Positions 1-5,106 of a stretch of 23,271 nucleotides of DNA are shown here, in pieces; position 1 is the stretch's first letter, and each line of letters starts with the position of its first letter. The stretch covers positions 1 to 23,271 of IMG/VR virus record IMGVR_UViG_3300010293_000039, one strand, 5' to 3'. The notes under the pieces were generated by a model. It worked only from the letters and a program-made list of their open reading frames with translations. It was not told where the DNA came from and searched no databases. This DNA comes from a virus. A program made the translations under genes and the position numbers.

Positions 1-95
1 ACCGGGATACACTGGCAGCTCGGAATATAGTGACCTTCGCATTGACCAAACTAGCTAATGGCTGGGGCGCAGCCAATAAAAAAGAGTCCACCTAA
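1..95 (+). pseudogene. tnpB: C-terminal end of a TnpB-family protein, cut by the window edge
   Basis: The frame starting at base 3 reads the last thirty residues of a TnpB RuvC-like nuclease and stops at TAA 93-95. It is almost identical to the end of the complete TnpB at 2664-3809: both contain RD-x-LAA-x-NIVTFALTKL and end GWGAANKKEST. Differences such as ILAAS versus TLAAR and LNVG versus LANG show that this is a second, diverged copy and not an assembly repeat. Only the final part is inside the window, so whether the gene upstream is intact cannot be seen; it is listed here as a partial gene. It is followed at once by the element right end (hairpin 89-100, then GATACGTCAGT at 100-110). 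Confidence 0.85.
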
Positions 96-110
96 GGGTG
101 ATACGTCAGT
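89..110 (+). repeat. Right end of the first TnpB element
   Basis: A short hairpin (CACC at 89-92, GGTG at 97-100) spans the tnpB stop codon and is followed by GATACGTCAGT, which is repeated exactly at 3817-3827 after the second tnpB copy. The loop and stem bases differ between copies but pairing is kept, as expected for an IS200/IS605-type right end. In this family the transcript across the tnpB 3' end and right end gives the guide (omega) RNA. The bases just after position 110 would then be the guide. Confidence 0.6.
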
Positions 111-645
111 AGATGGTTAGGCGCTTTATGATGTCCGGTGTGACCTTGACCAGGAATTCAGCCAGGTCCATGAGCACCAGGTCAGGTAAGCCATTGGTAT
201 AATTGAGCAAAATGCACTTAGGCATCTCTCTGGTTAAGTCCACCAATTGATCATATACAGAACGTTCAATCCCGATGATTGGCTGGTTACCTTTCTTCTT
301 GAAGATGAGCATACCGGACTTATTGTCCTCACGGGCTCCTGTAATACATTGATTCCAGAACTGTTCCACCTCATCATTTTTTACAGGCCGGAGGTGCTTG
401 AATAGACAGGCATGGGGATAGCCGGTCTTGGCCTCAATGGAAAACAACCTGGTCAGGAACTCACCTTCCGGCTTAATGGCTATAATGTCCCCAGACACAT
501 TTTCCGCGGTTTTGATGGTCCCGAGTCCCCCGCTCGCCGGGGAGCGCCAGAACAGGTAGGGCTTCTCTACCCCTGTGATCCATTTGGTGAATAACCTGGC
601 GATGTCCCTCTCCCAGGACGAACCTTTTGCCTTTCCGTTTGCCAT
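106..645 (-). CDS. PD-(D/E)XK nuclease resembling archaeal-type Holliday junction resolvase
   Basis: A 179-residue protein with the pattern of Hjc-like nucleases: KGSSWERD near the N-terminus (E12), RSPASGGLGT (R34-T43), SGDIIAI with D53, and the core IEAK with E71 and K73. These would form the metal-binding PD-(D/E)XK site. The family cuts branched DNA; in a T4-like phage that would suit recombination or packaging-linked resolution, acting in the cytoplasm. The start ATG at 645 has the ribosome site TTAGGAGA about six bases upstream. The last codons and the TGA stop (106-108) lie inside the right end of the neighbouring TnpB element, so the original C-terminus has probably been replaced. It could instead be a general phage endonuclease of the same fold; the fold assignment is firmer than the substrate. 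Confidence 0.7.
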   Translation of the reverse strand: MANGKAKGSSWERDIARLFTKWITGVEKPYLFWRSPASGGLGTIKTAENVSGDIIAIKPEGEFLTRLFSIEAKTGYPHACLFKHLRPVKNDEVEQFWNQCITGAREDNKSGMLIFKKKGNQPIIGIERSVYDQLVDLTREMPKCILLNYTNGLPDLVLMDLAEFLVKVTPDIIKRLTIY

Positions 646-720
646 AACAGTCTCCTAACACAGTTTTACCTATTTACAGTGTCCTGAGACTGTTGTAAAC
701 GTCATGTTCTATATATGAAA

Positions 721-755
721 CATATGACCATATTCAATATGGGATGTGTCATATG
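721..755. repeat. Nested inverted repeat between the nuclease gene and the tRNA cluster
   Basis: CATATGA (721-727) pairs with TCATATG (749-755), and inside it CCATATT/AATATGG (728-742) forms a near-perfect palindrome around one central base. It lies in the 119-nt gap between tRNA-Gln and the nuclease gene. There is no T-run on either side, so it is not a typical terminator; a transcript processing hairpin or a protein-binding site is possible. Related partial words (ATGAAACATATG, ATGTGAAACATG) flank it. Confidence 0.4.
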
Positions 756-764
756 TGAAACATG

Positions 765-838
765 CTTAGGCGGCTGGTCTCGAACCAGCAGTCTCCGGAT
801 TCAAAGTCCGGCGGATTTACCAATTCTCCTACGCCTAA
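765..838 (-). tRNA. tRNA-Gln (anticodon TTG)
   Basis: The acceptor stem pairs TTAGGCG with CGCCTAA (832-838 with 766-772). The anticodon stem CCGGA/TCCGG holds loop CTTTGAA, giving TTG. The T-arm is CTGGT-TCGAGAC-CAGC-like and the discriminator is G, as usual for Gln. CCA is not encoded. This is the promoter-distal end of the minus-strand tRNA cluster. Confidence 0.9.
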
Positions 839-844
839 ATATAC

Positions 845-918
845 TGGAGCTCCGTGCTGGAAGCGAGCCAGCGTTTCATCCTTACCAAGGATGCGTTCTA
901 CCACTGAACTAACAGAGC
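845..918 (-). tRNA. tRNA-Thr (anticodon GGT)
   Basis: Acceptor GCTCTGT pairs with ACGGAGC; the anticodon arm is CATCC-TTGGTAA-GGATG and the T-arm GCTGG-CTCGCTT-CCAGC. TCCA is encoded at the 3' end (845-848). Position 33 is a normal T, unlike the two other Thr tRNAs that follow. Confidence 0.9.
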
Positions 919-926
919 GTGTGTTC

Positions 927-1003
927 TGGAGCTGGCGGAGGGCCATGATCCCCCAACCTCGGCCTTACAGGGGCCTTGCTCTACCTACTTGAGCTACGCC
1001 AGC
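927..1003 (-). tRNA. tRNA-Thr (anticodon TGT), with unusual loops
   Basis: Acceptor GCTGGCG/CGCCAGC is perfect and TCCA is encoded. The anticodon arm is GGCC-CCTGTAA-GGCC, giving TGT but with C at position 33 instead of the near-universal T. The T-loop reads ATCATGG, without the usual T54 and A58. It is probably a real but divergent tRNA. Confidence 0.7.
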
Positions 1004-1004
1004 T

Positions 1005-1080
1005 TGGAGCCAGGAGAAAGGTTTGAACTTTCATCACCGGTCTTACGGGGACCGTGTTTTACCGGTTAAACTACCCTGGC
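1005..1080 (-). tRNA. tRNA-Thr (anticodon CGT)
   Basis: Acceptor GCCAGGG pairs with TCCTGGC, the T-arm is GAAAG-TTCAAAC-CTTTC, and TCCA is encoded. The anticodon arm CGGTC-CCCGTAA-GACCG gives CGT with C at position 33. With GGT and TGT before it, three adjacent Thr tRNAs cover all ACN codons. Confidence 0.85.
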
Positions 1081-1082
1081 AA

Positions 1083-1160
1083 TGGAAGGCCCGATGGGAC
1101 TCGAACCCACATATCATTCCGGTCCGTAGCCGGACGTTCATCCATTTGAACTACAGGCCC
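1083..1160 (-). tRNA. tRNA-Arg (anticodon ACG)
   Basis: The acceptor stem GGGCCTG/CGGGCCT closes with two wobble pairs. The anticodon arm is TCCGG-CTACGGA-CCGGA and the T-arm GTGGG-TTCGAGT-CCCAT. TCCA is encoded at 1083-1086. Confidence 0.9.
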
Positions 1161-1165
1161 ATATC

Positions 1166-1241
1166 TGGTGCCGTGTTTCCGAGTTGCACGGAGTTATCCG
1201 GTTCTTCAGACCGGCGCAATCACTGGACTTGCTCACACGGC
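1166..1241 (-). tRNA. tRNA-Phe (anticodon GAA)
   Basis: Acceptor GCCGTGT/ACACGGC with encoded ACCA. The D-arm is GCAA/TTGC and the anticodon arm CCGGT-CTGAAGA-ACCGG. The T-loop is TGCAACT, with G in place of T55. Confidence 0.9.
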
Positions 1242-1246
1242 GTATC

Positions 1247-1320
1247 TGGTCGGAAATGATTGAGTCGAACAATCTCCACATGGTCCCAGGCCACGGATGC
1301 AACCCCTACACCAATTTCCG
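1247..1320 (-). tRNA. tRNA-Pro (anticodon TGG)
   Basis: Acceptor CGGAAAT/ATTTCCG with encoded ACCA. The anticodon arm CGTGG-CCTGGGA-CCATG gives TGG with C at position 33. The T-loop is TTCGACT. Confidence 0.88.
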
Positions 1321-1330
1321 ATATGCTTAT

Positions 1331-1405
1331 TGGCTGCGTTGGCAGGTAACGATCCTGCTTATCCCATATTAACAGTATGGTGCCTGTCCTTTCGGCCACA
1401 ACGCA
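1331..1405 (-). tRNA. tRNA-Asn (anticodon GTT)
   Basis: Acceptor TGCGTTG/CAACGCA, discriminator G and encoded CCA. The anticodon arm is CCATA-CTGTTAA-TATGG. The T-stem is GCAGG/CCTGC with loop ATCGTTA, again an A at position 54. Confidence 0.88.
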
Positions 1406-1413
1406 TTATGTTC

Positions 1414-1503
1414 TGGAGAGATGAGGTGGATTTGGACCACTCGTCGGCCACTCCGCTTATTTTATGACAGCCGGGTTGCAGCCGGCCACGGAGAACTCAC
1501 CTC
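1414..1503 (-). tRNA. Long-variable-arm tRNA-like gene, anticodon unresolved
   Basis: The ends are clearly tRNA: acceptor GAGGTGA/TCATCTC, a T-arm with loop TCCAAAT, and encoded TCCA, total 90 nt. A variable stem CGG-AGTGG-CCG fits a Leu/Ser/Tyr-class tRNA. The middle does not fold normally. A strong hairpin GCCGG-CTGCAAC-CCGGC could show GCA, but it leaves no room for a D-arm. The expected anticodon position gives only CC(G)GCT/AGCGG around an 11-nt loop GTCATAAAATA. It may be a decayed tRNA, or one with an unusual decoding loop. Confidence 0.5.
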
Positions 1504-1510
1504 TTATGTT

Positions 1511-1595
1511 TGGTGGAAGTGCATGGAATCGAACCATGACGGTCATAGACGGCTGATTTACAGTCAGCGGAGCCCACCACCTGCTCAACACTTCC
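1511..1595 (-). tRNA. tRNA-Tyr (anticodon GTA)
   Basis: Acceptor GGAAGTG/CACTTCC with encoded ACCA, a long variable arm, anticodon arm GCTGA-CTGTAAA-TCAGC and T-arm CATGG-TTCGATT-CCATG. Confidence 0.92.
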
Positions 1596-1604
1596 ATTTA
1601 TTTT

Positions 1605-1690
1605 TGGTGGGAGACCAGGGAGTTGAACCCTGACGGTGCTAAACCACTGGTTCCTAAGACCAGCGCGGCTGCCAGTTACGCCAGTCTCCC
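1605..1690 (-). tRNA. tRNA-Leu (anticodon TAG)
   Basis: Acceptor GGGAGAC/GTCTCCC with encoded ACCA. The anticodon arm CTGGT-CTTAGGA-ACCAG and a long variable arm identify a Leu tRNA. The T-arm is CAGGG-TTCAACT-CCCTG. Confidence 0.92.
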
Positions 1691-1699
1691 ATGTTATCC

Positions 1700-1786
1700 T
1701 GGTAGCTGAGGAGAGACTCGAACTCTCACGGCCATAGGCCACTCGCTCTTGAGGCGAGCGCATCTGCCAAATTACGCCACTCAGCC
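1700..1786 (-). tRNA. tRNA-Leu (anticodon CAA)
   Basis: Acceptor GGCTGAG/CTCAGCT (first pair G-U) with encoded ACCA. The anticodon arm is CTCGC-CTCAAGA-GCGAG, the variable arm is long, and the T-arm is GAGAG-TTCGAGT-CTCTC. It is the promoter-proximal gene of this cluster. Confidence 0.92.
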
Positions 1787-1793
1787 AAAACAA

Positions 1794-1826
1794 AACCCCT
1801 AAGCCTCGTTGGAGGACTTAGGGGTT
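1794..1826 (-). terminator. Rho-independent terminator between the tmRNA unit and the tRNA cluster
   Basis: AACCCCTAAG (1794-1803) and CTTAGGGGTT (1817-1826) form a perfect 10-bp stem, extended inward by CCTC/GAGG around GTTG. On the minus strand it is followed by TTTTGTTTT. It should stop part of the transcription coming through the tmRNA. No separate promoter is visible for the tRNAs beyond it, so they probably depend on read-through. Confidence 0.75.
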
Positions 1827-1842
1827 CCATGTACCTGATTGT

Positions 1843-1917
1843 GAACGAACCTCTATATCCTCCATCTCCCAAACGTGGGCAGGCAGTTATAGCGTTGCAA
1901 TGTAGTGAGGTTCGTTC
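1843..1917 (-). ncRNA. Candidate small structured RNA closed by an 11-bp stem
   Basis: GAACGAACCTC (1843-1853) and GAGGTTCGTTC (1907-1917) are perfect inverted repeats enclosing 53 nt, which contain a further hairpin CCCACGTTTGGG. It lies between the tmRNA 3' end (22 nt away) and the terminator, so it would be co-transcribed with the tmRNA. It has no T-arm or CCA and no plausible reading frame. I do not recognise a family. Confidence 0.5.
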
Positions 1918-1938
1918 TCATAATCATATTCCTTTCCT

Positions 1939-2297
1939 TGGTGGACGTGGCCGGTTCTGCCCCGGCGTCCGTAAATACGTCATTACAGTTTCCACATGCT
2001 TCTCCTTTGCTTTGTTCTCGTTACCTGGAAACTCTCAAAGGCTAAGATTTTCCAGTAACATCCTTATGTTGTTTCGCCTTAGTCCCACTAAGGTCTGGTA
2101 CTAAAGCTATCTTACCTTAATGACACCATTAAAGAGCCCGGTAAGAAAGTCTCGATAATGATGTACGCCGTCTAGGCAGCGTAAGCGTAATCGTAGTTAT
2201 CTGCGATTATGGTTTTCTACTGGTTTTACGAGGCCTAGTAGACACCTCGACATGCACCTGTAATTTCAGTTATCTCCGTCGAAACTAATTCACGCCC
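1939..2297 (-). ncRNA. ssrA: Transfer-messenger RNA (tmRNA) encoded by the phage
   Basis: tmRNA rescues stalled ribosomes: charged with alanine and aided by SmpB, it adds a degradation tag. The 5' end carries the invariant TTCGACGG followed by GGTGCATGTCGAGG. The acceptor GGGCGTG (2297-2291) pairs with CACGTCC before an encoded ACCA ending at 1939. Pseudoknot PK1 is visible: CGAGG/CCTCG interleaved with TCTACT/AGTAGA. After ATAATC comes resume codon GCA (2204-2202), and the frame reads A-D-N-Y-D-Y-A-Y-A-A then TAG (2174-2172). The 3' domain has TTTACGGACGCCGG, close to the bacterial consensus. The T-loop is GGCAGAA and not TTCRANN, which is odd. Length is about 359 nt, normal for the family. 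The 5' end overlaps the stop of the basic-protein gene by 13 bases, so both come from one transcript. Confidence 0.95.
2172..2204 (-). other. tmRNA tag-peptide reading frame (ADNYDYAYAA)
   Basis: The ten-codon frame begins at resume codon GCA and ends with TAG. The tag ends AYAA; two terminal alanines are the feature recognised by ClpXP and related proteases in known tags. The xDNYxYAxAA shape resembles tags of some deltaproteobacteria and Chlorobi (from memory). Confidence 0.85.
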
Positions 2298-2449
2298 CCT
2301 TTCTTTTTGCTTTTTTTGGCCAGCATCTTTGCAATCTTACGGGCCACACGGGCTTTGTTCTTCTCCCGTCGTCCAGAGGCTCGGTACTGAGCACAATGTG
2401 TTTTGTGACGGCCAATTTTTTTGCCGCCACCACTGGCTGCTTTACTCAT
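2285..2449 (-). CDS. Small basic Lys/Arg-rich protein, 54 aa, unknown function
   Basis: The frame starts at ATG 2449 and ends TAG 2287-2285. It has a strong ribosome site (AGGGGGTGAT, five bases before the ATG). The protein begins MSKAASGGGKKIGRHK and is about 40 percent Lys and Arg, with a central RRxKNKARVARKIAK helix-like stretch. This suggests binding to nucleic acid or ribosomes, but I do not recognise the family. Its last four codons (GGVN and part of the preceding codon) and stop lie at the tmRNA 5' end. It is the first sizeable gene after the promoter at 2526-2554. Ribosome-related function would fit the linkage to tmRNA, but this is only inference. Confidence 0.7.
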   Translation of the reverse strand: MSKAASGGGKKIGRHKTHCAQYRASGRREKNKARVARKIAKMLAKKSKKKGGVN

Positions 2450-2468
2450 AACATATCACCCCCTAAGG

Positions 2469-2501
2469 TTAATTTATGTCATGGATGCCTCCTGCGCTCA
2501 T
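2469..2501 (-). other. Possible 10-aa leader peptide (MSAGGIHDIN)
   Basis: A short frame with its own ribosome site (AAGGAGA, six bases upstream) lies in the leader of the basic-protein/tmRNA transcript, about 20 nt after the expected start of transcription. It could act in translational coupling. It is too short to judge by composition. Confidence 0.3.
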
Positions 2502-2525
2502 ATACTGTCTCCTTCATTTTAGCTA

Positions 2526-2554
2526 ATTGTAGCATATTGCAATAAATCTGTCAA
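2526..2554 (-). promoter_or_regulatory. Early-type promoter for the basic protein and tmRNA
   Basis: -35 TTGACA (2554-2549), 17-bp spacer ending TGC, -10 TACAAT (2531-2526), read leftward. The extended -10 TGN is shared with every other promoter of this class in the window. Confidence 0.85.
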
Positions 2555-2558
2555 CCTT

Positions 2559-2566
2559 TATTTATA
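2559..2566 (-). promoter_or_regulatory. Possible late promoter TATAAATA on the minus strand
   Basis: The T4-late-type -10 TATAAATA lies just upstream of the early promoter of the same transcript and would allow late synthesis of the tmRNA. It rests on the eight-base match alone. Confidence 0.4.
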
Positions 2567-2619
2567 CAAAAATATTTTCACTATTTTAGCTAAAAGTGTC
2601 TCCGGAAGCATCAGTCTCT

Positions 2620-2627
2620 TATAAATA
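2620..2627 (+). promoter_or_regulatory. Late promoter TATAAATA upstream of tnpB
   Basis: Exact match to the T4 late -10 element, 36 nt before the tnpB ATG. Its position fits a leader of about 30 nt. Confidence 0.6.
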
Positions 2628-2663
2628 GGAGTGTCTACACAAATTTACTATTTTGGATAGGTT

Positions 2664-3809
2664 ATGCTCCGAGCGATAAAGATAAGGTTATATCCGACCA
2701 AAACACAGGCCAGTTCACTTGACCATACATTTGATTGTTGCCGATACATCTATAATTGGGCCTTGGAGAAGAAGATAGCCTACTACACCGAACATAAAAG
2801 GGGGTTAAGTCGGGTTACTATTTCCTCAATGCTCACTGAACATAAGAAGGAAAAGGAATGGCTTAAGGAAGTCAATGCCCAATGTCTCCAGCAGGTGTTG
2901 GTTGACCTGGAATCAGCCTTTAGCCATTTCTTCCGGAAGAACAATGGTTTCCCCAAGTTCAAATCCAAAAAGCAAGCTAAACGGACCTTTCGATGTCCAC
3001 AGAGTATTGATGTGGTTGGTAAAACTCTTACCCTGCCAAAATTGGGTAAGGTTCGGTTCAAGGACCGGTTCAAATTCCAGGAACATTATGACCTTCGGAA
3101 TGCAACCATATCAAGGTCTTCCACTGGTAAATACTACGCCTGCATCCTATATGAAAATGGATTGGTTGAACCAGAACCAAAACCGGTTTCCAGTGAAACC
3201 ATGGTAGGTATTGACCTAGGCCTTACCCACTATGCAACCCTTTCTAACGGTACCAAAATAGACAATCCAAGGAACTTAGCCAAATCACTCAAACACCTGG
3301 CGGTGGCTCAACAGAACCTTAGTCGGAGGACTAAGGCCAGTAAGAACTACAATAAACAAAGAACCAAAGTGGCTCGGATATATAAAAAGGTCAATAACAG
3401 AAGAAAGGACTTCCTACATAAGCTGGTAAACAGCCTGGTTGAGAACCAAGGCCACGGCTCGTTTGCCATTGAGGACCTCTCCATTAGGTCAATGATGCAG
3501 AATGGTCAGACCTATATGTCCAGGTCAATAGGGGATACATCCTGGTACACTTTTCGGCAAATACTGGAATATAAGACCAAGGAAGCCGGTAAACAAGTGA
3601 TTACCATCGGCCGATTTGATGCTTCCTCCAAGACCTGTGTCTGTGGGTTAGTGAACCAAGAATTGGAATTAGGGGATAGATTATGGACCTGCTCCGCCTG
3701 TGATGCAACCCATGACAGGGATATCCTGGCAGCTAGCAACATAGTGACCTTTGCATTGACCAAGCTGAATGTTGGCTGGGGCGCAGCCAATAAAAAAGAG
3801 TCCACCTAA
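2664..3809 (+). CDS. tnpB: TnpB-family RNA-guided nuclease (IS200/IS605 type), complete
   Basis: A 381-residue TnpB, normal length for the family. It has the N-terminal KIRLYPT segment and a RuvC-like nuclease with D184 (GIDLGLTHYATL), E270 (IEDLSIRSMM) and D351 (THDRDILAASNI). A zinc ribbon is formed by C325/C327 and C343/C346. All catalytic residues are present, so it should be active. TnpB uses an RNA derived from the element's right end to cut matching DNA; this favours retention of the element, and some copies have been adopted for regulation. No TnpA transposase is visible, so this is a stand-alone copy that would need TnpA from elsewhere to move. A late promoter lies upstream; the right end with a hairpin follows the stop. 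A second copy ends at base 95. Confidence 0.95.
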   Translation: MLRAIKIRLYPTKTQASSLDHTFDCCRYIYNWALEKKIAYYTEHKRGLSRVTISSMLTEHKKEKEWLKEVNAQCLQQVLVDLESAFSHFFRKNNGFPKFKSKKQAKRTFRCPQSIDVVGKTLTLPKLGKVRFKDRFKFQEHYDLRNATISRSSTGKYYACILYENGLVEPEPKPVSSETMVGIDLGLTHYATLSNGTKIDNPRNLAKSLKHLAVAQQNLSRRTKASKNYNKQRTKVARIYKKVNNRRKDFLHKLVNSLVENQGHGSFAIEDLSIRSMMQNGQTYMSRSIGDTSWYTFRQILEYKTKEAGKQVITIGRFDASSKTCVCGLVNQELELGDRLWTCSACDATHDRDILAASNIVTFALTKLNVGWGAANKKEST

Positions 3810-3827
3810 TCAAGTGGATACGTCAGT
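3801..3827 (+). repeat. Right end of the second TnpB element
   Basis: Hairpin TCCAC/GTGGA (3801-3805 with 3814-3818) overlaps the tnpB stop codon and runs into GATACGTCAGT (3817-3827), identical to the end of the first copy. In TnpB systems this is the scaffold end of the omega RNA, and the roughly 16-20 nt that follow (from 3828) would be the guide. Confidence 0.65.
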
Positions 3828-3854
3828 TATATCACATCTCATGTCATTTGTCAA
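3826..3854 (-). promoter_or_regulatory. Early-type promoter facing leftward, abutting the TnpB element
   Basis: -35 TTGACA (3854-3849), 17-bp spacer ending TGA, -10 TATAAC (3831-3826). The last two bases of the -10 are the final GT of the TnpB right end on the other strand. Transcription from it would run antisense through tnpB. It probably served the basic-protein/tmRNA unit before the element inserted. Confidence 0.7.
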
Positions 3855-3863
3855 GCTTTATTT

Positions 3864-4463
3864 TCACCCATGATACATTTTATCCAGCTTGTCATAAAGC
3901 AGGTTCATATGTTTCACAGGTAGCTCTTTAACCAACTGATACATATGAACATTGTCCTCATCTTTACAGGTCTCAATGGTCCAAATTTTCTGGTAGGTAC
4001 CTTTCTTGTATCCATGGTCCTGGCGGAACCTATTCAGGACCTGCTTGCCAATGTACAGTTTATACAGGTCAGGTACATCCATACCCATGCGCTCACATAA
4101 CATTAAGAATGTGTCGATGGGAAATCCACACCTGGTAATGGCCTGTGAAGCAATGAATTCCAGGACTTCCACATCCGTTTTTCCAGGCCAGGCGCAATCA
4201 TTGATATGTGGTGTTATGTTCCGCTGTAGGTACCAGCTCATGCCAAAGTGGAAAATATCCACCAACTCAATTTGGAGGTTCAATAGGTCCATGGGTTTAT
4301 TGGCCCACCACTTCCAATTCATATATCCCATGGCCTCCCCGCATTCCACCCAGACCGCCCTCAACCAGTCCAGGTTCAAATCGCGCCAATGGGGCCCCTT
4401 GATCCTGATGTTCAGCTCCTCTTGAAGGGCGAACATATGATCTATCATTTCATGTTCTTTCAT
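3864..4463 (-). CDS. Dimeric all-alpha dUTPase (dUTP diphosphatase)
   Basis: A 199-residue protein of the dimeric dUTPase (MazG-like all-alpha) family, which hydrolyses dUTP to dUMP and keeps uracil out of phage DNA. Motifs include the metal-binding helix VECGEAMGYMNWKWW, then IELVDIFHFGMSW, and the late signature LNRFRQDHGYKKGTYQKIW followed by EDNVHM. Length and motif order are normal. It is the last gene of a leftward operon, with its start overlapping the preceding stop (ATGA at 4460-4463), so translation is probably coupled. No hairpin terminator is seen after it. Confidence 0.9.
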   Translation of the reverse strand: MKEHEMIDHMFALQEELNIRIKGPHWRDLNLDWLRAVWVECGEAMGYMNWKWWANKPMDLLNLQIELVDIFHFGMSWYLQRNITPHINDCAWPGKTDVEVLEFIASQAITRCGFPIDTFLMLCERMGMDVPDLYKLYIGKQVLNRFRQDHGYKKGTYQKIWTIETCKDEDNVHMYQLVKELPVKHMNLLYDKLDKMYHG

Positions 4464-4708
4464 CTGTGATCCTTTAGGAATTGATCCATAGCCATATCAA
4501 ACCACCACTTCTCAATGTCTTGTGGTTTGTCTCGGAGGAAATCTATTTGGCAGGTGGAGCATTGCATTTCGCCATCATCACCATACAGTGTGGTACAGCC
4601 ATGTCTTATCCACAGTAATCGCCGGAGATGATTATTCTCTTCCCGTAGCCGTTGAACTTGTAATGATAGTGCGTTACTCAATTTCATCTCACTTAGTTCA
4701 CCATCCAT
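4460..4708 (-). CDS. Small protein with coiled-coil start and Cys pair, unknown
   Basis: 82 residues. The N-terminal half (LSNALSLQVQRLREENNHLRRLL) has heptad-like leucines suited to a coiled coil. The second half contains HGCTTLYGDDGEMQCSTCQIDF, where three cysteines and a histidine could bind zinc. It sits between two genes with four- and two-base spacing in the dUTPase operon. I do not recognise a family. Confidence 0.7.
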   Translation of the reverse strand: MDGELSEMKLSNALSLQVQRLREENNHLRRLLWIRHGCTTLYGDDGEMQCSTCQIDFLRDKPQDIEKWWFDMAMDQFLKDHR

Positions 4709-4710
4709 AT

Positions 4711-5106
4711 CTATTCCATCTTACCTCCAGCTCTTATCTTAGTCCGACAAGTATCACACAGAGTATGTATCCACCCATACTCATTCTGGCTAACATTCTC
4801 CTTGGTTCCACAGCTCTCACATGTGTTATAGGACTCATCCTCCGCGTTACTAATGAGAGGATACACCATGTCAGACCTGGTACCATTGATATAGAACCTT
4901 AGGCCGCCGAACTTCTCCTTGACCTGGACGGCCTGGCACTCAGGATCCAGCTCGGTGATCTTTTGGCTCAGGTTGTATATAATGTCGAACCAGCCTGATC
5001 CACATTCAAATCCCCAGCACATGCAAGTCTGGCTAGGTGGTAGGCCGATCTGGCCGTATAGAGCCGGGAAGTCTTTAACCAGTGTATCTTGGAGTTCCTT
5101 TCTCAT
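4711..5106 (-). CDS. Phage protein with FGGLRFY motif and C-terminal zinc ribbon, unknown
   Basis: About 131 residues from ATG 5106, chosen because it overlaps the preceding stop (ATGA) and lies behind AGAGGTGG; an in-frame GTG at 5115 is less likely. The middle has VKEKFGGLRFYI, a motif I have seen in phage hypothetical proteins. The C-terminus has CESCGTKE and TLCDTCR, two CxxC pairs typical of a zinc ribbon. An early CMCWGFECGSGW segment adds more cysteines. Nucleic-acid binding is possible; function is unknown. Confidence 0.75.
   Translation of the reverse strand: MRKELQDTLVKDFPALYGQIGLPPSQTCMCWGFECGSGWFDIIYNLSQKITELDPECQAVQVKEKFGGLRFYINGTRSDMVYPLISNAEDESYNTCESCGTKENVSQNEYGWIHTLCDTCRTKIRAGGKME

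Noticed and set aside
1414-1503. tRNA-Cys (GCA)
   Set aside because: The GCA hairpin is strong, but using it leaves only ten bases for the D-arm and a 28-nt unexplained variable region.
1829-2104. Open frame of 91 codons on the + strand
   Set aside because: It runs antisense to the tmRNA 3' domain and the small stem-closed RNA, with no ribosome site and no protein-like pattern.
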